From positions 124,001 through 188,000 of the forward strand of contig NZ_FOHB01000004.1 of the NCBI RefSeq assembly GCF_900111375.1: a DNA stretch of 64,000 nucleotides, written 5' to 3'. The stretch comes from Pedococcus cremeus. GTDB taxonomy: Bacteria > Actinomycetota > Actinomycetes > Actinomycetales > Dermatophilaceae. Shown piece by piece: positions 1-8,010 of this stretch. The notes beneath the pieces were generated by a model, which was given only the letters and a program-made list of their open reading frames with translations, was not told the origin of the DNA and did not search any database. The translations under genes were made by a program, and so were the position numbers. Each line of letters opens with the position of its first letter. The first letter of the stretch is position 1.

Positions 1-364
1 AGTCCAGCACGAGGTACTCGGCTGTGAGGCCGGCGGAGCGGCGCGTGGCCTCGGCCACGGCATACGGCGCGATGTCCACCCCGGTGACGGTGAACCCCTG
101 CGCTGCCAGCCAACGGCTGTTGCGCCCGAGCCCGCACCCGACGTCGAGCGCCCGGCGCCCGTCGGCGTCGCGCTCGGCGCCCAACAGACCCTCCTCCTGC
201 CACGTCAACAGGGCCGCGTCGGGGCGGTCGGTGTGGAGCGGGTGGTCCTGCTGCTGCAACAGGCTGTCCCAGAAGGGCGCCGCGTCGTGGCTCGAGCGGT
301 CGGCACCGCCTGCGTAGAGCCCGTCCAGCAGCAGCATCAGGTCCTCGTACGTGGTGATGCGCAC
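1..364 (-). CDS. SAM-dependent methyltransferase (3' end cut by window edge)
   Basis: Class I methyltransferase fold. About 121 residues are visible and the gene runs off the left edge. Glycine-rich motif I (LDVGCGLGRNS, about residues 73-83) and the acidic motif II (VTGVD, about 93-97) form the SAM site. The GTG start at 364 follows a good ribosome site (AGAGGAG). The substrate cannot be told from this part. It is divergent from the exporter gene at 523. Confidence 0.8.
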   Translation of the reverse strand, partial: MRITTYEDLMLLLDGLYAGGADRSSHDAAPFWDSLLQQQDHPLHTDRPDAALLTWQEEGLLGAERDADGRRALDVGCGLGRNSRWLAAQGFTVTGVDIAPYAVAEATRRSAGLTAEYLVLD

Positions 365-522
365 GGCTCTCCTCTGCTCGTCCGGGCCAGCAAGCGTATG
401 CCGGTGAAGGGCGCGGCACGGTCTGCCATGCCATGCCGTGCCATGCAATTGGCATGGCGTCGACCGCGTGAGACCCGTGCGCGCGATGGGCGATTGGCTC
501 GCACCTGCGGCAGGCTGGTGCG

Positions 523-1656
523 GTGACCACGCAGCACGAGACCTCCAGTCCCCACAGCAACGACGTGCACGTCCCGCGCCCGCTGGCGGTGGCCGCGGCG
601 TGGTCGTGGCGGCTGCTGGTCATCATCGCTGCCGTGGCACTGCTGGTGACGGCGCTGCGCACCGCCAGCCTCATCGTGGTGCCGTTGGCCGTGGCCGCCC
701 TCTTCACCGCCCTCCTGGCACCGGCCGCGCTGTGGCTCGCGGCCCGGACGCCGCTGTCGCGCGGGCTGTCCTCTCTCGTCGTGCTCCTCGGCGCGTTCGC
801 CGTCGTGCTGGCGCTCGGCACGGCGGCCGCGGCCCAGCTCGCCAGTGGTGCGGGCAGCATGCGCACGAGTGCGGAGCAGGGCTTCGCGAAGATCACCGAG
901 TGGCTGCGCACCGGTCCGCTGCAGCTCACCAGCGCCCAGCTCGCCGACTACCTCGACAAGGCGCGGGAGTCGCTGAAGGCCAACAGCAGCATGCTGACAT
1001 CGGGGGTGCTCTCGGTCGGCACCTCGGCGGGTCACTTCCTGGCCGGCATGCTGATCTGCCTGATCGCCACCTACTTCTTCCTCGCCGAGGGCGAGCGCAT
1101 CTGGGCCTTCTTCGTGCGGATGCTGCCCCGGCCCGCTCAGGCCCCGACGCACGAGGCCTTCCGGCGCGGGTGGACCAGCCTGGGGCACTACGCCCGCACC
1201 CAGGTCGTGGTCGCCGGTGTCGACGCGATCGGCATCGGCCTCGGCGCGCTCGTCCTCGGCCTGCCGTTCGTCATCCCGCTGACCCTGCTGGTCTTCCTCT
1301 CCTCGTTCATCCCCATCGTCGGCGCCATCCTGTCCGGGGTCGTCGCGGTGCTCATCGCACTGCTCGTCAAGGGGCCCACGGTGGCGCTGCTCATGCTCGC
1401 CGTCGTGCTGCTGGTGCAGCAGGTCGAGACCCATGTGCTGCAGCCGTTCCTGATGGGTCGCGCGGTCGCGCTGCACCCGCTCGCCGTGATCGCGGCCGTG
1501 GCGCTCGGCTCGTTCCTGCTCGGCATCGTGGGTGCACTCTTCGCGGTGCCGGTGCTGGCGGTGGCCAACAGCGTCATCCGTTACTACTTCCGGCAGGAGC
1601 CGGAGCTCGAGGAGCAGCCGGAGCCCGACCCGACCGAGGTCACCGTCCCCGAGTAG
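523..1656 (+). CDS. AI-2E family transporter (UPF0118-like membrane protein)
   Basis: Integral membrane protein of 377 residues. Two long hydrophobic stretches near the N-terminus (about residues 26-75) are followed by a soluble stretch with a Ser/Leu-rich region (about 100-165) and then a run of closely spaced C-terminal helices, the usual layout of the AI-2E/PerM family. Members have been linked to export of small molecules or to Na+/H+ exchange, so the substrate is open. The GTG start at 523 has only a weak ribosome site. It is followed by a pair of palindromes rather than by another gene of the same operon. Confidence 0.8.
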   Translation: MTTQHETSSPHSNDVHVPRPLAVAAAWSWRLLVIIAAVALLVTALRTASLIVVPLAVAALFTALLAPAALWLAARTPLSRGLSSLVVLLGAFAVVLALGTAAAAQLASGAGSMRTSAEQGFAKITEWLRTGPLQLTSAQLADYLDKARESLKANSSMLTSGVLSVGTSAGHFLAGMLICLIATYFFLAEGERIWAFFVRMLPRPAQAPTHEAFRRGWTSLGHYARTQVVVAGVDAIGIGLGALVLGLPFVIPLTLLVFLSSFIPIVGAILSGVVAVLIALLVKGPTVALLMLAVVLLVQQVETHVLQPFLMGRAVALHPLAVIAAVALGSFLLGIVGALFAVPVLAVANSVIRYYFRQEPELEEQPEPDPTEVTVPE

Positions 1657-1685
1657 GCCGCGCCCGGTGGGCCGCACTCCTGTGG

Positions 1686-1742
1686 CCGAAGTCTGGGACT
1701 TCGGCCTTCAGGCCCGCTCATGAACCGAAGTCCCAGACTTCG
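1686..1742. repeat. Pair of near-palindromes in inverted orientation
   Basis: Two elements, CCGAAGTCTGGGACTTCGG (1686-1704) and CCGAAGTCCCAGACTTCG (1725-1742), are reverse complements of each other. Each is also a self-complementary hairpin with an 8-base arm (CCGAAGTC/GACTTCGG; 7-8 bases in copy 2) around a 3-base centre. The DNA can therefore fold as two small hairpins or one large one. It lies just after the exporter gene and could act as a terminator, but there is no T-run. It may be a dispersed intergenic element. Confidence 0.75.
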
Positions 1743-1796
1743 CGGCGGGGCGGTTCACGCCGCGCGGACGTCTGTCGGTGGGCGTCCCTAGACTGG

Positions 1797-1955
1797 GAAC
1801 AGCTCAGGAGAGGCAACGACAAGTACCTGGCTTGTTGCCCGGCAACCTCCACCGCGGAGGTGCCCCAGGGGAAGAGCTGACCGAGCCGGACCCGGCCCGG
1901 TAACAGCGGATCTCCACGGCCGACGCGTCGAGGGGTCCCGTCCCCGTGGAGGCCC
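1797..1955 (+). ncRNA. Candidate SAM-I/IV-type riboswitch with ribosome-site sequestering hairpin
   Basis: The stretch 1834-1869 closely resembles the conserved core of actinobacterial SAM-IV and SAM-I/IV aptamers (CCCGGCAACC ... GGTGCCCC). Helices seen: P1 CAGCTC (1800-1805) with GAGCTG (1874-1879); GGCAAC (1812-1817) with GTTGCC (1834-1839); ACCTCC (1845-1850) with GGAGGT (1856-1861). Downstream, CTCCACGG (1912-1919) pairs with CCGTGGAG (1944-1951) and buries the GGAGG ribosome site of the gene at 1957, so control would be translational. Ligand identity is inferred from similarity only. Confidence 0.68.
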
Positions 1956-1956
1956 C

Positions 1957-2415
1957 ATGTCGTCCCAAGAAGCGTCGTCCCGTTCAGCCGTCGTCGCCCT
2001 GGCCCGCACCAGCCTGTCCTACGCCCACGCCGTCATCGAGGAGGCCGAGCGCGAGCACGGCGACCTTCGCATGGCCCAGGCGTTCGGCATCCTTCTCGCC
2101 CTCCACGCAGCCGACCTGGGGGATGCGCTGCGTGAGTTGGCCGGTCCCGAGCCGCTGCCGGGCAAGAAGCGGCTCGACAACAACCCCTACACCGACCCAC
2201 TCGACGGCCGGTACGGCGACATGGACGCGTGGCGCCGCACGCTCTCCGACGACGAGCTCCGCGAGCACTGCCGGTACTGGAACTGGTCGCGCGAGAACCA
2301 GGTCCACCCGCACGGCCGCTGGTGGTGCTCCAAGGCCCTGTCGGCGAGCCAACGCGAGCTGGCGCGCAGGGGCCTCGACCCGCAGTCCTGGCGCGACGGG
2401 ACGGAGTCGGAGTGA
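1957..2415 (+). CDS. Conserved-looking hypothetical protein under riboswitch
   Basis: Soluble protein of 152 residues that I cannot assign to a family. The N-terminal half is helical (about residues 15-65). The second half is rich in Trp, Tyr and His (about residues 84-130, with WRRTLSDDELREHCRYW and HGRWWC). No signal peptide or membrane segment is seen. It starts 5 bases after a GGAGG site held inside the hairpin at 1912-1951 and overlaps the next gene by GTGA. The SAM-like riboswitch suggests a link to methionine or one-carbon metabolism, but nothing in the protein shows it. Confidence 0.75.
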   Translation: MSSQEASSRSAVVALARTSLSYAHAVIEEAEREHGDLRMAQAFGILLALHAADLGDALRELAGPEPLPGKKRLDNNPYTDPLDGRYGDMDAWRRTLSDDELREHCRYWNWSRENQVHPHGRWWCSKALSASQRELARRGLDPQSWRDGTESE

Positions 2416-2825
2416 GCGGCGGCTGGTGCGACGAGAGACCCGGGCCAGAGCCCCGAGACGGGTCGTGGACACCCCTGGTGGTGCTCGTCGACGACACCCG
2501 CGACTTCAAGGACGGGCGGCCGGCCGTGACGGCCCGGACCTCCGCCGAGGCGGTGGCACTCCTGCAGCGCCTGGACCGGACGACCATCGACGAGCTGTGG
2601 CTGGACTACGACCTCGGCTTCGGCGACACCGCGCAACCGGTGGTCGACCACCTGGTCGCGGCCGCGGCATACGGGACACCGCAGGAGGTGGGCACGATCC
2701 GCGTGCACAGCTCCAACATCCGCCACGGCCAGCGGATCTGCGCCGAGCTGGTTGCCGCCGGCTACCCGGCCCGGCGCAGCTACGGGGCAGGCCTGTTCGT
2801 CAGGGCGCGCTGGTCGCCGGCATGA
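2412..2825 (+). CDS. cREC-type receiver-like protein (cyclic-phosphate processing receiver domain)
   Basis: Protein of 137 residues. The core starts with VVLVDDTRDF and continues TARTSAEAVALL and then the acidic signature IDELWLDYDLG, the pattern of the 'cyclic-phosphate processing Receiver' (cREC) family named from comparative genomics. These are CheY-like folds found beside RNA-end processing and conflict systems; their biochemistry is little known. The GTG start overlaps the upstream stop (GTGA), so the two proteins are translationally coupled and share the riboswitch-like leader. Confidence 0.75.
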   Translation: MSGGWCDERPGPEPRDGSWTPLVVLVDDTRDFKDGRPAVTARTSAEAVALLQRLDRTTIDELWLDYDLGFGDTAQPVVDHLVAAAAYGTPQEVGTIRVHSSNIRHGQRICAELVAAGYPARRSYGAGLFVRARWSPA

Positions 2826-2828
2826 GCC

Positions 2829-2860
2829 GGCCCGGGACGCCCCGTCGAGCGCCCCGGGCC
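2829..2860. terminator. Bidirectional terminator hairpin between convergent genes
   Basis: GGCCCGGG (2829-2836) pairs with CCCGGGCC (2853-2860) around a 16-base interior. It lies between the end of the cREC gene and the end of the sugar ABC operon, which read towards each other. No strong T-run. Confidence 0.55.
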
Positions 2861-2887
2861 ACTCCTCCCACCCGGTCTGCGGATCCG

Positions 2888-3811
2888 CTACTTGCCGATG
2901 CCGTCCGTCAGCCCGCGCAGGAACTGGCGCTGGCCGATGAGGAACAGGACGATCATCGGGATCGCGGCCATCGTCAGGCCGGCGAACTGCACGGGCCAGT
3001 CGGTGAGGAGCCGGCTCTGCATGTCCATCAGGCCCACCGGCAGGGTCTTCAGGTCGCCGTTGCTGATGAACACCAGCGCGAAGACGAACTCGTTCCAGGC
3101 GAACAGCGCCTGCAGGAGCGCCGCCGAGACGAGGATCGGCCGGCACATCGGCAGGATGATCCGCCAGAAGGTCTGCGCCGGTGTGCAGCCGTCGAGCTTG
3201 GCGGCCTCGTCGACCTCGGGTGAGAGGTCGATCATGTAGGCGCGGATGAGGAACGTCGTGAACGGGATGCGGAACGCGGTGTACAGGACGATGAGCGCCC
3301 AGTAGGTGTCGAAGATCCGCAGCTGCTGCAGCAGGTTGAACAGCGGGATCAGGGCCACCGTCGGCGCGAGCATGAGCCCACCGAGCAGCAGGCCGAGCAC
3401 GAGCCCGCCACCGATGATGCGCTGACGCACCAGCCCGTATGCCGCCCACGCGCTGATGAGGACCGTGGTCAGGATCGACGCCGACGTGACGAGCACGCTG
3501 TTGGTGAAGTACCGCACCACACCGGCGCTGCCGGCCTTGGCGAAGTTGCCCCAGCGCAGCTGGCTGGGCAGCCCCCACGGGCTGTCGAAGACCTCGCGGT
3601 TGTCCTTGAAGCTGCTGAACACCATCCACAGCAGCGGGTACAGCACCGCGACGACGAGGGCGGCGAGGCCGACCCAGACGAGCACGGAACCGATGCGGCG
3701 GCCCACACCCGCGAGCGGTAAGCGGCGTGGCCTGGCGCCGGCGCCCGCGCCTGCCGTGGCGGCTGCTGCGGTCGGGGCGTTCGGTTTGGTGTTGGCGGAC
3801 GCGGTCATCAT
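2888..3811 (-). CDS. Sugar ABC transporter permease (MalG/LacG type)
   Basis: Inner-membrane permease of the carbohydrate uptake family CUT1, 307 residues. It has an Ala/Pro-rich cytoplasmic N-terminus, six predicted membrane helices and the EAA loop (EVDEAAKLDGCTPAQTFWRIILPMCRP, given here only as its key part EAAKLDG) that docks the ATPase. The ATG shares one base with the stop of the partner permease (TGATG). It is the last gene of the operon. No ATP-binding subunit is encoded here, so a shared MsmK-type ATPase elsewhere is likely. Confidence 0.9.
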   Translation of the reverse strand: MMTASANTKPNAPTAAAATAGAGAGARPRRLPLAGVGRRIGSVLVWVGLAALVVAVLYPLLWMVFSSFKDNREVFDSPWGLPSQLRWGNFAKAGSAGVVRYFTNSVLVTSASILTTVLISAWAAYGLVRQRIIGGGLVLGLLLGGLMLAPTVALIPLFNLLQQLRIFDTYWALIVLYTAFRIPFTTFLIRAYMIDLSPEVDEAAKLDGCTPAQTFWRIILPMCRPILVSAALLQALFAWNEFVFALVFISNGDLKTLPVGLMDMQSRLLTDWPVQFAGLTMAAIPMIVLFLIGQRQFLRGLTDGIGK

Positions 3812-4695
3812 CACCACTCGATCCTCCGGCGTCGGCTGAGGTAGATCTGGCTCGCCCCGATGAGGAGCGTGATGAAGAAGATGACCGTCGCGATGGCGGA
3901 CGCGTAGCCCATGTCGTCGTTGAGGAAGGCGTTGCGGTAGAGCCACGTCCCGAGCACCTGGCTCGAGTTGGAGGGGCCACCGGCTGTCATGACCATCACC
4001 TCGTTGAAGACGAGGAAGGCGCCGGAGATCGTGAGGATGGTGATGAGGGTCGTCATCTCCCTGACCATTGGCACCGTGATGGCGAAGAAGCTGCGGATCC
4101 TGCCCGCGCCGTCGATCCGGGCCGCCTCGTAGAACTCCCGTGGCACCCGCTGGATGGCGACGACGAAGAGGATCGCCGTGTAGCCGATCGACTGCCACTG
4201 GCTCATCGCGATGATGCTCCACATGGCCGTGCCGGGCTCACCGAGCCACGAGTGCTGCCAGGAGACGAGCCCGAGGGCGCCGAGTGCCCGGTTCAGCAGG
4301 CCGATCTGGGGGTTGTAGAGGAACGAGAAGAGAATGCCGGCCACCGTGATGGAGATGACGGCCGGGATGAAGTAGATCGTCCGCAGGATCCCGCGCAGCC
4401 GCTGGTGGACGAACTCCTCGAGGACCGCCGCCAGCACCAGCGAGAAGCCGACCTGGAAGACCAGCGAGGTCACCGCGAAGACCGTGTTGTTGCGCAGGGC
4501 CCGCCAGAAGATCGGGTCCTCCGCGGCTGTCTTGTAGTTGTCGAGCCCCACGAAGACCGGGTGCGCGGAGAACGCGTTCCACGAGTACAGGCTGAGCCTG
4601 AGGTTCTCGACGATGGGGTAGTAGACGAAGACCAGGAGCAGAGCGAGGGCGGGCAGCACCCAGACCCAGGACCGCCAGCGGTTCAGTACGTGCAT
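3811..4695 (-). CDS. Sugar ABC transporter permease (MalF/LacF type)
   Basis: CUT1 permease of 294 residues with six membrane helices. It starts with a short positive N-terminus (MHVLNRWRSW), and the EAA loop (YEAARIDGAG) lies near residue 185-195. It pairs with the permease encoded directly after it, and the coding regions overlap by one base. It is preceded by a 70-base gap holding a strong hairpin, which may set the level of permease below that of the binding protein. Confidence 0.9.
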   Translation of the reverse strand: MHVLNRWRSWVWVLPALALLLVFVYYPIVENLRLSLYSWNAFSAHPVFVGLDNYKTAAEDPIFWRALRNNTVFAVTSLVFQVGFSLVLAAVLEEFVHQRLRGILRTIYFIPAVISITVAGILFSFLYNPQIGLLNRALGALGLVSWQHSWLGEPGTAMWSIIAMSQWQSIGYTAILFVVAIQRVPREFYEAARIDGAGRIRSFFAITVPMVREMTTLITILTISGAFLVFNEVMVMTAGGPSNSSQVLGTWLYRNAFLNDDMGYASAIATVIFFITLLIGASQIYLSRRRRIEW

Positions 4696-4725
4696 TGTCT
4701 GTTCGCCTCCCTGCCGGAGGGATGA

Positions 4726-4760
4726 GCCGGGGACCCGTCCGCGCGGGACGTGTCCCCGGC
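4726..4760 (-). other. Intercistronic hairpin between binding-protein and permease genes
   Basis: GCCGGGGAC (4726-4734) pairs with GTCCCCGGC (4752-4760), and an inner CGTCC/GGACG stem can extend it. It sits between the stop of the solute-binding protein gene and the start of the first permease gene. Hairpins here, as in mal operons, often stabilise the upstream mRNA or stop part of transcription so that more binding protein than permease is made. This role is an inference. Confidence 0.6.
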
Positions 4761-4765
4761 CACCA

Positions 4766-6109
4766 TCACCCGACCTGCTTCTTGGCCTTCGCGGCGGCGT
4801 CCTGGACGCCCTTGATGACTTGCTGCGGCGTCGTGGCGCCGTTGATGAGGCCCTCGACGCCGGAGAGGTAGGCGTTGGCGACGTCGGCGTTGGTCACCGT
4901 GTCGAGCCAGATGGCGAACTGGCTGGCCTTGCCCATGTCGGTCAGCGCCTCCTGCAGCTGCGGGAACGAGTTGCTGCTCGTCGCGGACCCCTGCACCGGG
5001 CTGAGCCAGCCGATGTCCGCGGTGAGCTTCTGCGCGTTCTGCGCGTTGGTCATGAACTTGAGGAAGTCGACCGCGAGCGCGGCGTTCTCGCTCTGCGCGT
5101 TGACCATGAAGCCGTCCGGCGCACCGGTGAGCGCCTTGGTGTCACCGGGGCTGCTCGAGGAGGCGGGGAGCTTGAAGAACGACCAGTTGTCGGCGAGGTC
5201 CTTCGACGCACCGCCCTTGGTGGTCAGCGCGAGGAACTCCAGCGACTCCAGGTAGTGCATGGCCGCCTTGCCGTTCAGGAAGTTGGCCTGGGCCGCCTCG
5301 TGGGAGAGGCCGTTCGCCTGCGGCGTGGCGCACTGCTTGACGATCGACTGGAACTGGGTCAGCGCCGTGACGTAGCCCGGGTCCGTGAACGCACCGGTGG
5401 CCGGGTTGTAGTCCTTGGACAGCGTGTCCGGCTTCACGGCATACGCGTTGAGCTGGGTCATGTAGTGGATGGCCGGCCAGCCGTACTGGTTGCCGAGCGC
5501 AATCGGCGTGTAACCGGCGGACTTCAGCTTGCCGCAGTCGTCGAGGAGGGTCTCGAGGCTGTCGGGCGGGTTCGCGATGCCCGCCTTCGCGAAGGCCTTC
5601 TTGTTGTAGGCCATGTACTTCGCGTCGAGGTCGATCGGCACGCCGTAGTACTTGCCGTTGGTCTGGAAGGCCTTCAGGGCCGCCGGCGCGAACGTCTTGC
5701 CCCACTCGGTGTCCGGCCCGATGACCGAGGTCAGGTCTGCGGCGAGGTTGGCACGCACGAACTTGTTGGCGAAGTCACCGGCCCACGAGAAGTAGATGTC
5801 CGGCAGCTTCTTCGACGCCGACAGCACGCGGATCTTGTCCTTGTACGGCTGGTCGCCGACCTGCTCGAGCTGGATCTTCACGCCGGGGTTCGCAGCCTCG
5901 TACGCCTTGGTCACGTCGACGAAGTACGGGGCGTACTTCGGGTCGGCGAACTTCGTGACCATCGTCAGCGTGCCCTTCTTCTCCTTGGGCGTGCTGAGGT
6001 TGGCCTGCTTGCCGGACGTGGTGGCGGTCGAGGGCGTCCCACACGCAGCGAGGGCCACGGCTGTGACGACCGCCGCGAGGGAAGCTCCCACACGGGTCAG
6101 GGATCTCAT
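4766..6109 (-). CDS. Extracellular sugar-binding lipoprotein of ABC importer
   Basis: Solute-binding protein of 447 residues, the usual length for CUT1 family 1. It has a signal peptide with a lipobox (VALAACGTP; lipidated Cys about residue 23), then a mature type 1 periplasmic fold beginning KKGTLTMVTKF. It would capture the substrate outside the membrane for the two permeases encoded next. The start ATG overlaps the stop of the kinase gene (ATGA). The operon context suggests a glycated amino acid or other aminosugar conjugate as ligand rather than plain maltose. Confidence 0.9.
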   Translation of the reverse strand: MRSLTRVGASLAAVVTAVALAACGTPSTATTSGKQANLSTPKEKKGTLTMVTKFADPKYAPYFVDVTKAYEAANPGVKIQLEQVGDQPYKDKIRVLSASKKLPDIYFSWAGDFANKFVRANLAADLTSVIGPDTEWGKTFAPAALKAFQTNGKYYGVPIDLDAKYMAYNKKAFAKAGIANPPDSLETLLDDCGKLKSAGYTPIALGNQYGWPAIHYMTQLNAYAVKPDTLSKDYNPATGAFTDPGYVTALTQFQSIVKQCATPQANGLSHEAAQANFLNGKAAMHYLESLEFLALTTKGGASKDLADNWSFFKLPASSSSPGDTKALTGAPDGFMVNAQSENAALAVDFLKFMTNAQNAQKLTADIGWLSPVQGSATSSNSFPQLQEALTDMGKASQFAIWLDTVTNADVANAYLSGVEGLINGATTPQQVIKGVQDAAAKAKKQVG

Positions 6110-6963
6110 GATCGATACGCTCCTTGCTGGTTGGGGTCGAGCGGTGTGCTGGTGGCCTCGATGGCCGTCTCGTAGCCGAACGCGCCGAACGAGGCGCAGG
6201 TGGAGGTGGCGTATGCCGTGGCCTCCTGGGCGAGGTGCTGCAGGTCCTCTTCTGCCGCCACCCCGAGGAGGAGCCGGGCGATGAAGGCGTCGCCGGCCCC
6301 GAGGGTGTCCACCACCGGCGCCGGCTCGGGCCGGGCGTAGGCGAGGCCCCCGCGGTCGAGGAGGACCGCGCCCTCGGCGCCGATCGTGACGGCGACGAAG
6401 GACGGGCCCAGCTCCTGGAGGCGCTTGGCCTCCTCAGCGGCTTCCTCGGGGGTGGCACCGGGGCAGGACCGGATCGCGACCTGCGCGTGCCGGGCGTACT
6501 TCTCGAGGTACGGCCAGGGCCGCTCCGAGAAGTCGAACGAGAGCCGGCGCGCGGCGAGCGCCAGGTCGGCGAGCTGGTCCTCGACCATCGAGCACTCGCC
6601 GGTGTGGGTGATGTCGGCGGCGGCGACCGCCGCGAGGTCGGCCTGCGTGAGGGTGACCCGGGAGACGCCCGGGTCCCCGTGGCCGAAGACGCGGTTTCCC
6701 TCCACGACCCGCACCTCGGCATACGCGTTGGCACCGTCGACCACCCGCACGAGACGGGTGTCGACCCCCTCGGCGACGAGGGCGTCGAGCACGGCCCGGC
6801 CGGCCGCGTCGGTGCCGACCGCACCGACGTAGGCGGACCGGGCGCCGCAGCGACGGGTGTGCACCGCGACGTTGACCGCGTTGCCCCCGGGGTACATGAC
6901 CCCTCGGTCGACGTAGCGGTCGACCACGTTGTCGCCGACGGCGACCAGGCTGGCGCTCACCAC
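6106..6963 (-). CDS. PfkB-family kinase, FrlD (fructoselysine 6-kinase)-like
   Basis: Ribokinase-fold kinase of 285 residues. It starts VAVGDNVVDRYV and then GGNAVNVAV, the arrangement I recall for E. coli FrlD. A VFGHGDPGV stretch is near residue 90 and the C-terminal anion-hole/catalytic motif DTLGAGDAF is near residue 220 (catalytic Asp in GAGD). The predicted reaction is ATP-dependent phosphorylation of the sugar part of an Amadori compound, giving the substrate of the two SIS proteins encoded upstream. The start is GTG at 6963, or GTG at 6960. The substrate is inferred from context. Confidence 0.82.
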   Translation of the reverse strand: MVSASLVAVGDNVVDRYVDRGVMYPGGNAVNVAVHTRRCGARSAYVGAVGTDAAGRAVLDALVAEGVDTRLVRVVDGANAYAEVRVVEGNRVFGHGDPGVSRVTLTQADLAAVAAADITHTGECSMVEDQLADLALAARRLSFDFSERPWPYLEKYARHAQVAIRSCPGATPEEAAEEAKRLQELGPSFVAVTIGAEGAVLLDRGGLAYARPEPAPVVDTLGAGDAFIARLLLGVAAEEDLQHLAQEATAYATSTCASFGAFGYETAIEATSTPLDPNQQGAYRS

Positions 6964-6970
6964 GTCACCG

Positions 6971-7984
6971 TCAGTACGCCACGCGCTTGTAGTAGCGCCG
7001 GGTCGTCAGCGGGTGGTCACGCAGCACCTCGAGGTGGGCACTGAGCCGCTCGAGCAGTGCGGCCAGCACGACCTGGGAGACCAGCGACCGCACCTCCTGG
7101 GTGACCCCGGGCAGGTCCACGTCGGCGCTGTCGAGCACCCACATCTTCTCGGTGTACCCGGGAACGAACTTCTCCACACGCTCGACGAGCAGGCGGGAGG
7201 AGTCCTCCCCCTTGAGGAGGATGACGCTGACCCCTTCCTCGACCAGCTCGAGCGTCCCGTGGAAGAAGTCGGACGCGTGCACCGGTCGGGTGCGGATCCA
7301 CTGCATCTCCTCGAGGATGCACATGCCGTAGTAGAAGGCCTGCGGCCACGTCGCCCCGGCACCGGTGACGATGTGGAACGGCTCGTCCTGGATGCGGGCT
7401 GCATACTCCGCGGCGCGCGGCTCGAAGGCGCGCTTCGCCTCCAGCAGGAGGGCCGGCAGCGACCCGAGCTGGGCCACGGTCTCCGCGTAGCCGTCGTACT
7501 CGCCCCGCAGGTGCATCAGCGAGAGCGCCACGAGCAGCGACTGCAGGTAGAACGACTCGCAGGAGGTGTCGTCGGCGGCCTCGTTGACGAGGCTGACGTC
7601 GGCCTCGTCGGCCAGCGGGACGCCCGCGAACCCGGTCAGGGTGATGACCTTGGCGCCGCGCTCCCGGCACCAGCGGAGGGCCCCGATGCTCTCGGGCGTG
7701 GTGCCCGACAGGGACGGCATCACCACCAACGAGTGCGGGCCGAGGTGCACCGATCCGCGCACCACGAGCTCGGCCGGGATCACCTGGTGCACCGGGAAGG
7801 TCGAGCGCTCCTGGAGCAGCCGAGCCGCCGGCTCCATGAGGATGCCGGCACCGCCGGACCCCACGAAGAAGAGGTTCTGGACCCCTTCACCCAGGGCCCG
7901 GTCGACCTCCTCGTGGATGCGACCGGCGAGGCCCACGGCACCGGACTGGATGCGCAGGTAGCGGTCGTCGTCGAAGTTGAGCAT
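6971..7984 (-). CDS. SIS-domain protein, FrlB-like deglycase (copy 1)
   Basis: Protein of 337 residues with two sugar-isomerase (SIS) domains. The first is marked by FFVGSGGAGILMEPA (about residues 40-54) and SLSGTTPES (about 90-100). The C-terminus TRRYYKRVAY matches the end typical of fructosamine-6-phosphate deglycases (FrlB, GfrE/F, FraB). The predicted reaction is cleavage of a phosphorylated Amadori compound to glucose 6-phosphate and free amine or amino acid. It has a good GGAGGAG ribosome site. It is only partly similar to the second SIS protein, so the two probably act on different conjugates. Confidence 0.83.
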   Translation of the reverse strand: MLNFDDDRYLRIQSGAVGLAGRIHEEVDRALGEGVQNLFFVGSGGAGILMEPAARLLQERSTFPVHQVIPAELVVRGSVHLGPHSLVVMPSLSGTTPESIGALRWCRERGAKVITLTGFAGVPLADEADVSLVNEAADDTSCESFYLQSLLVALSLMHLRGEYDGYAETVAQLGSLPALLLEAKRAFEPRAAEYAARIQDEPFHIVTGAGATWPQAFYYGMCILEEMQWIRTRPVHASDFFHGTLELVEEGVSVILLKGEDSSRLLVERVEKFVPGYTEKMWVLDSADVDLPGVTQEVRSLVSQVVLAALLERLSAHLEVLRDHPLTTRRYYKRVAY

Positions 7985-8010
7985 GGTCAGCTCCTCCTGC
8001 CCCGCAGGGC

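Noticed and set aside
337-1677. A 446-codon minus-strand frame opposite the AI-2E exporter
   Set aside because: The product is Arg/His/Gln/Glu-rich low-complexity sequence typical of antisense reading; the plus-strand frame has membrane helices and family features.
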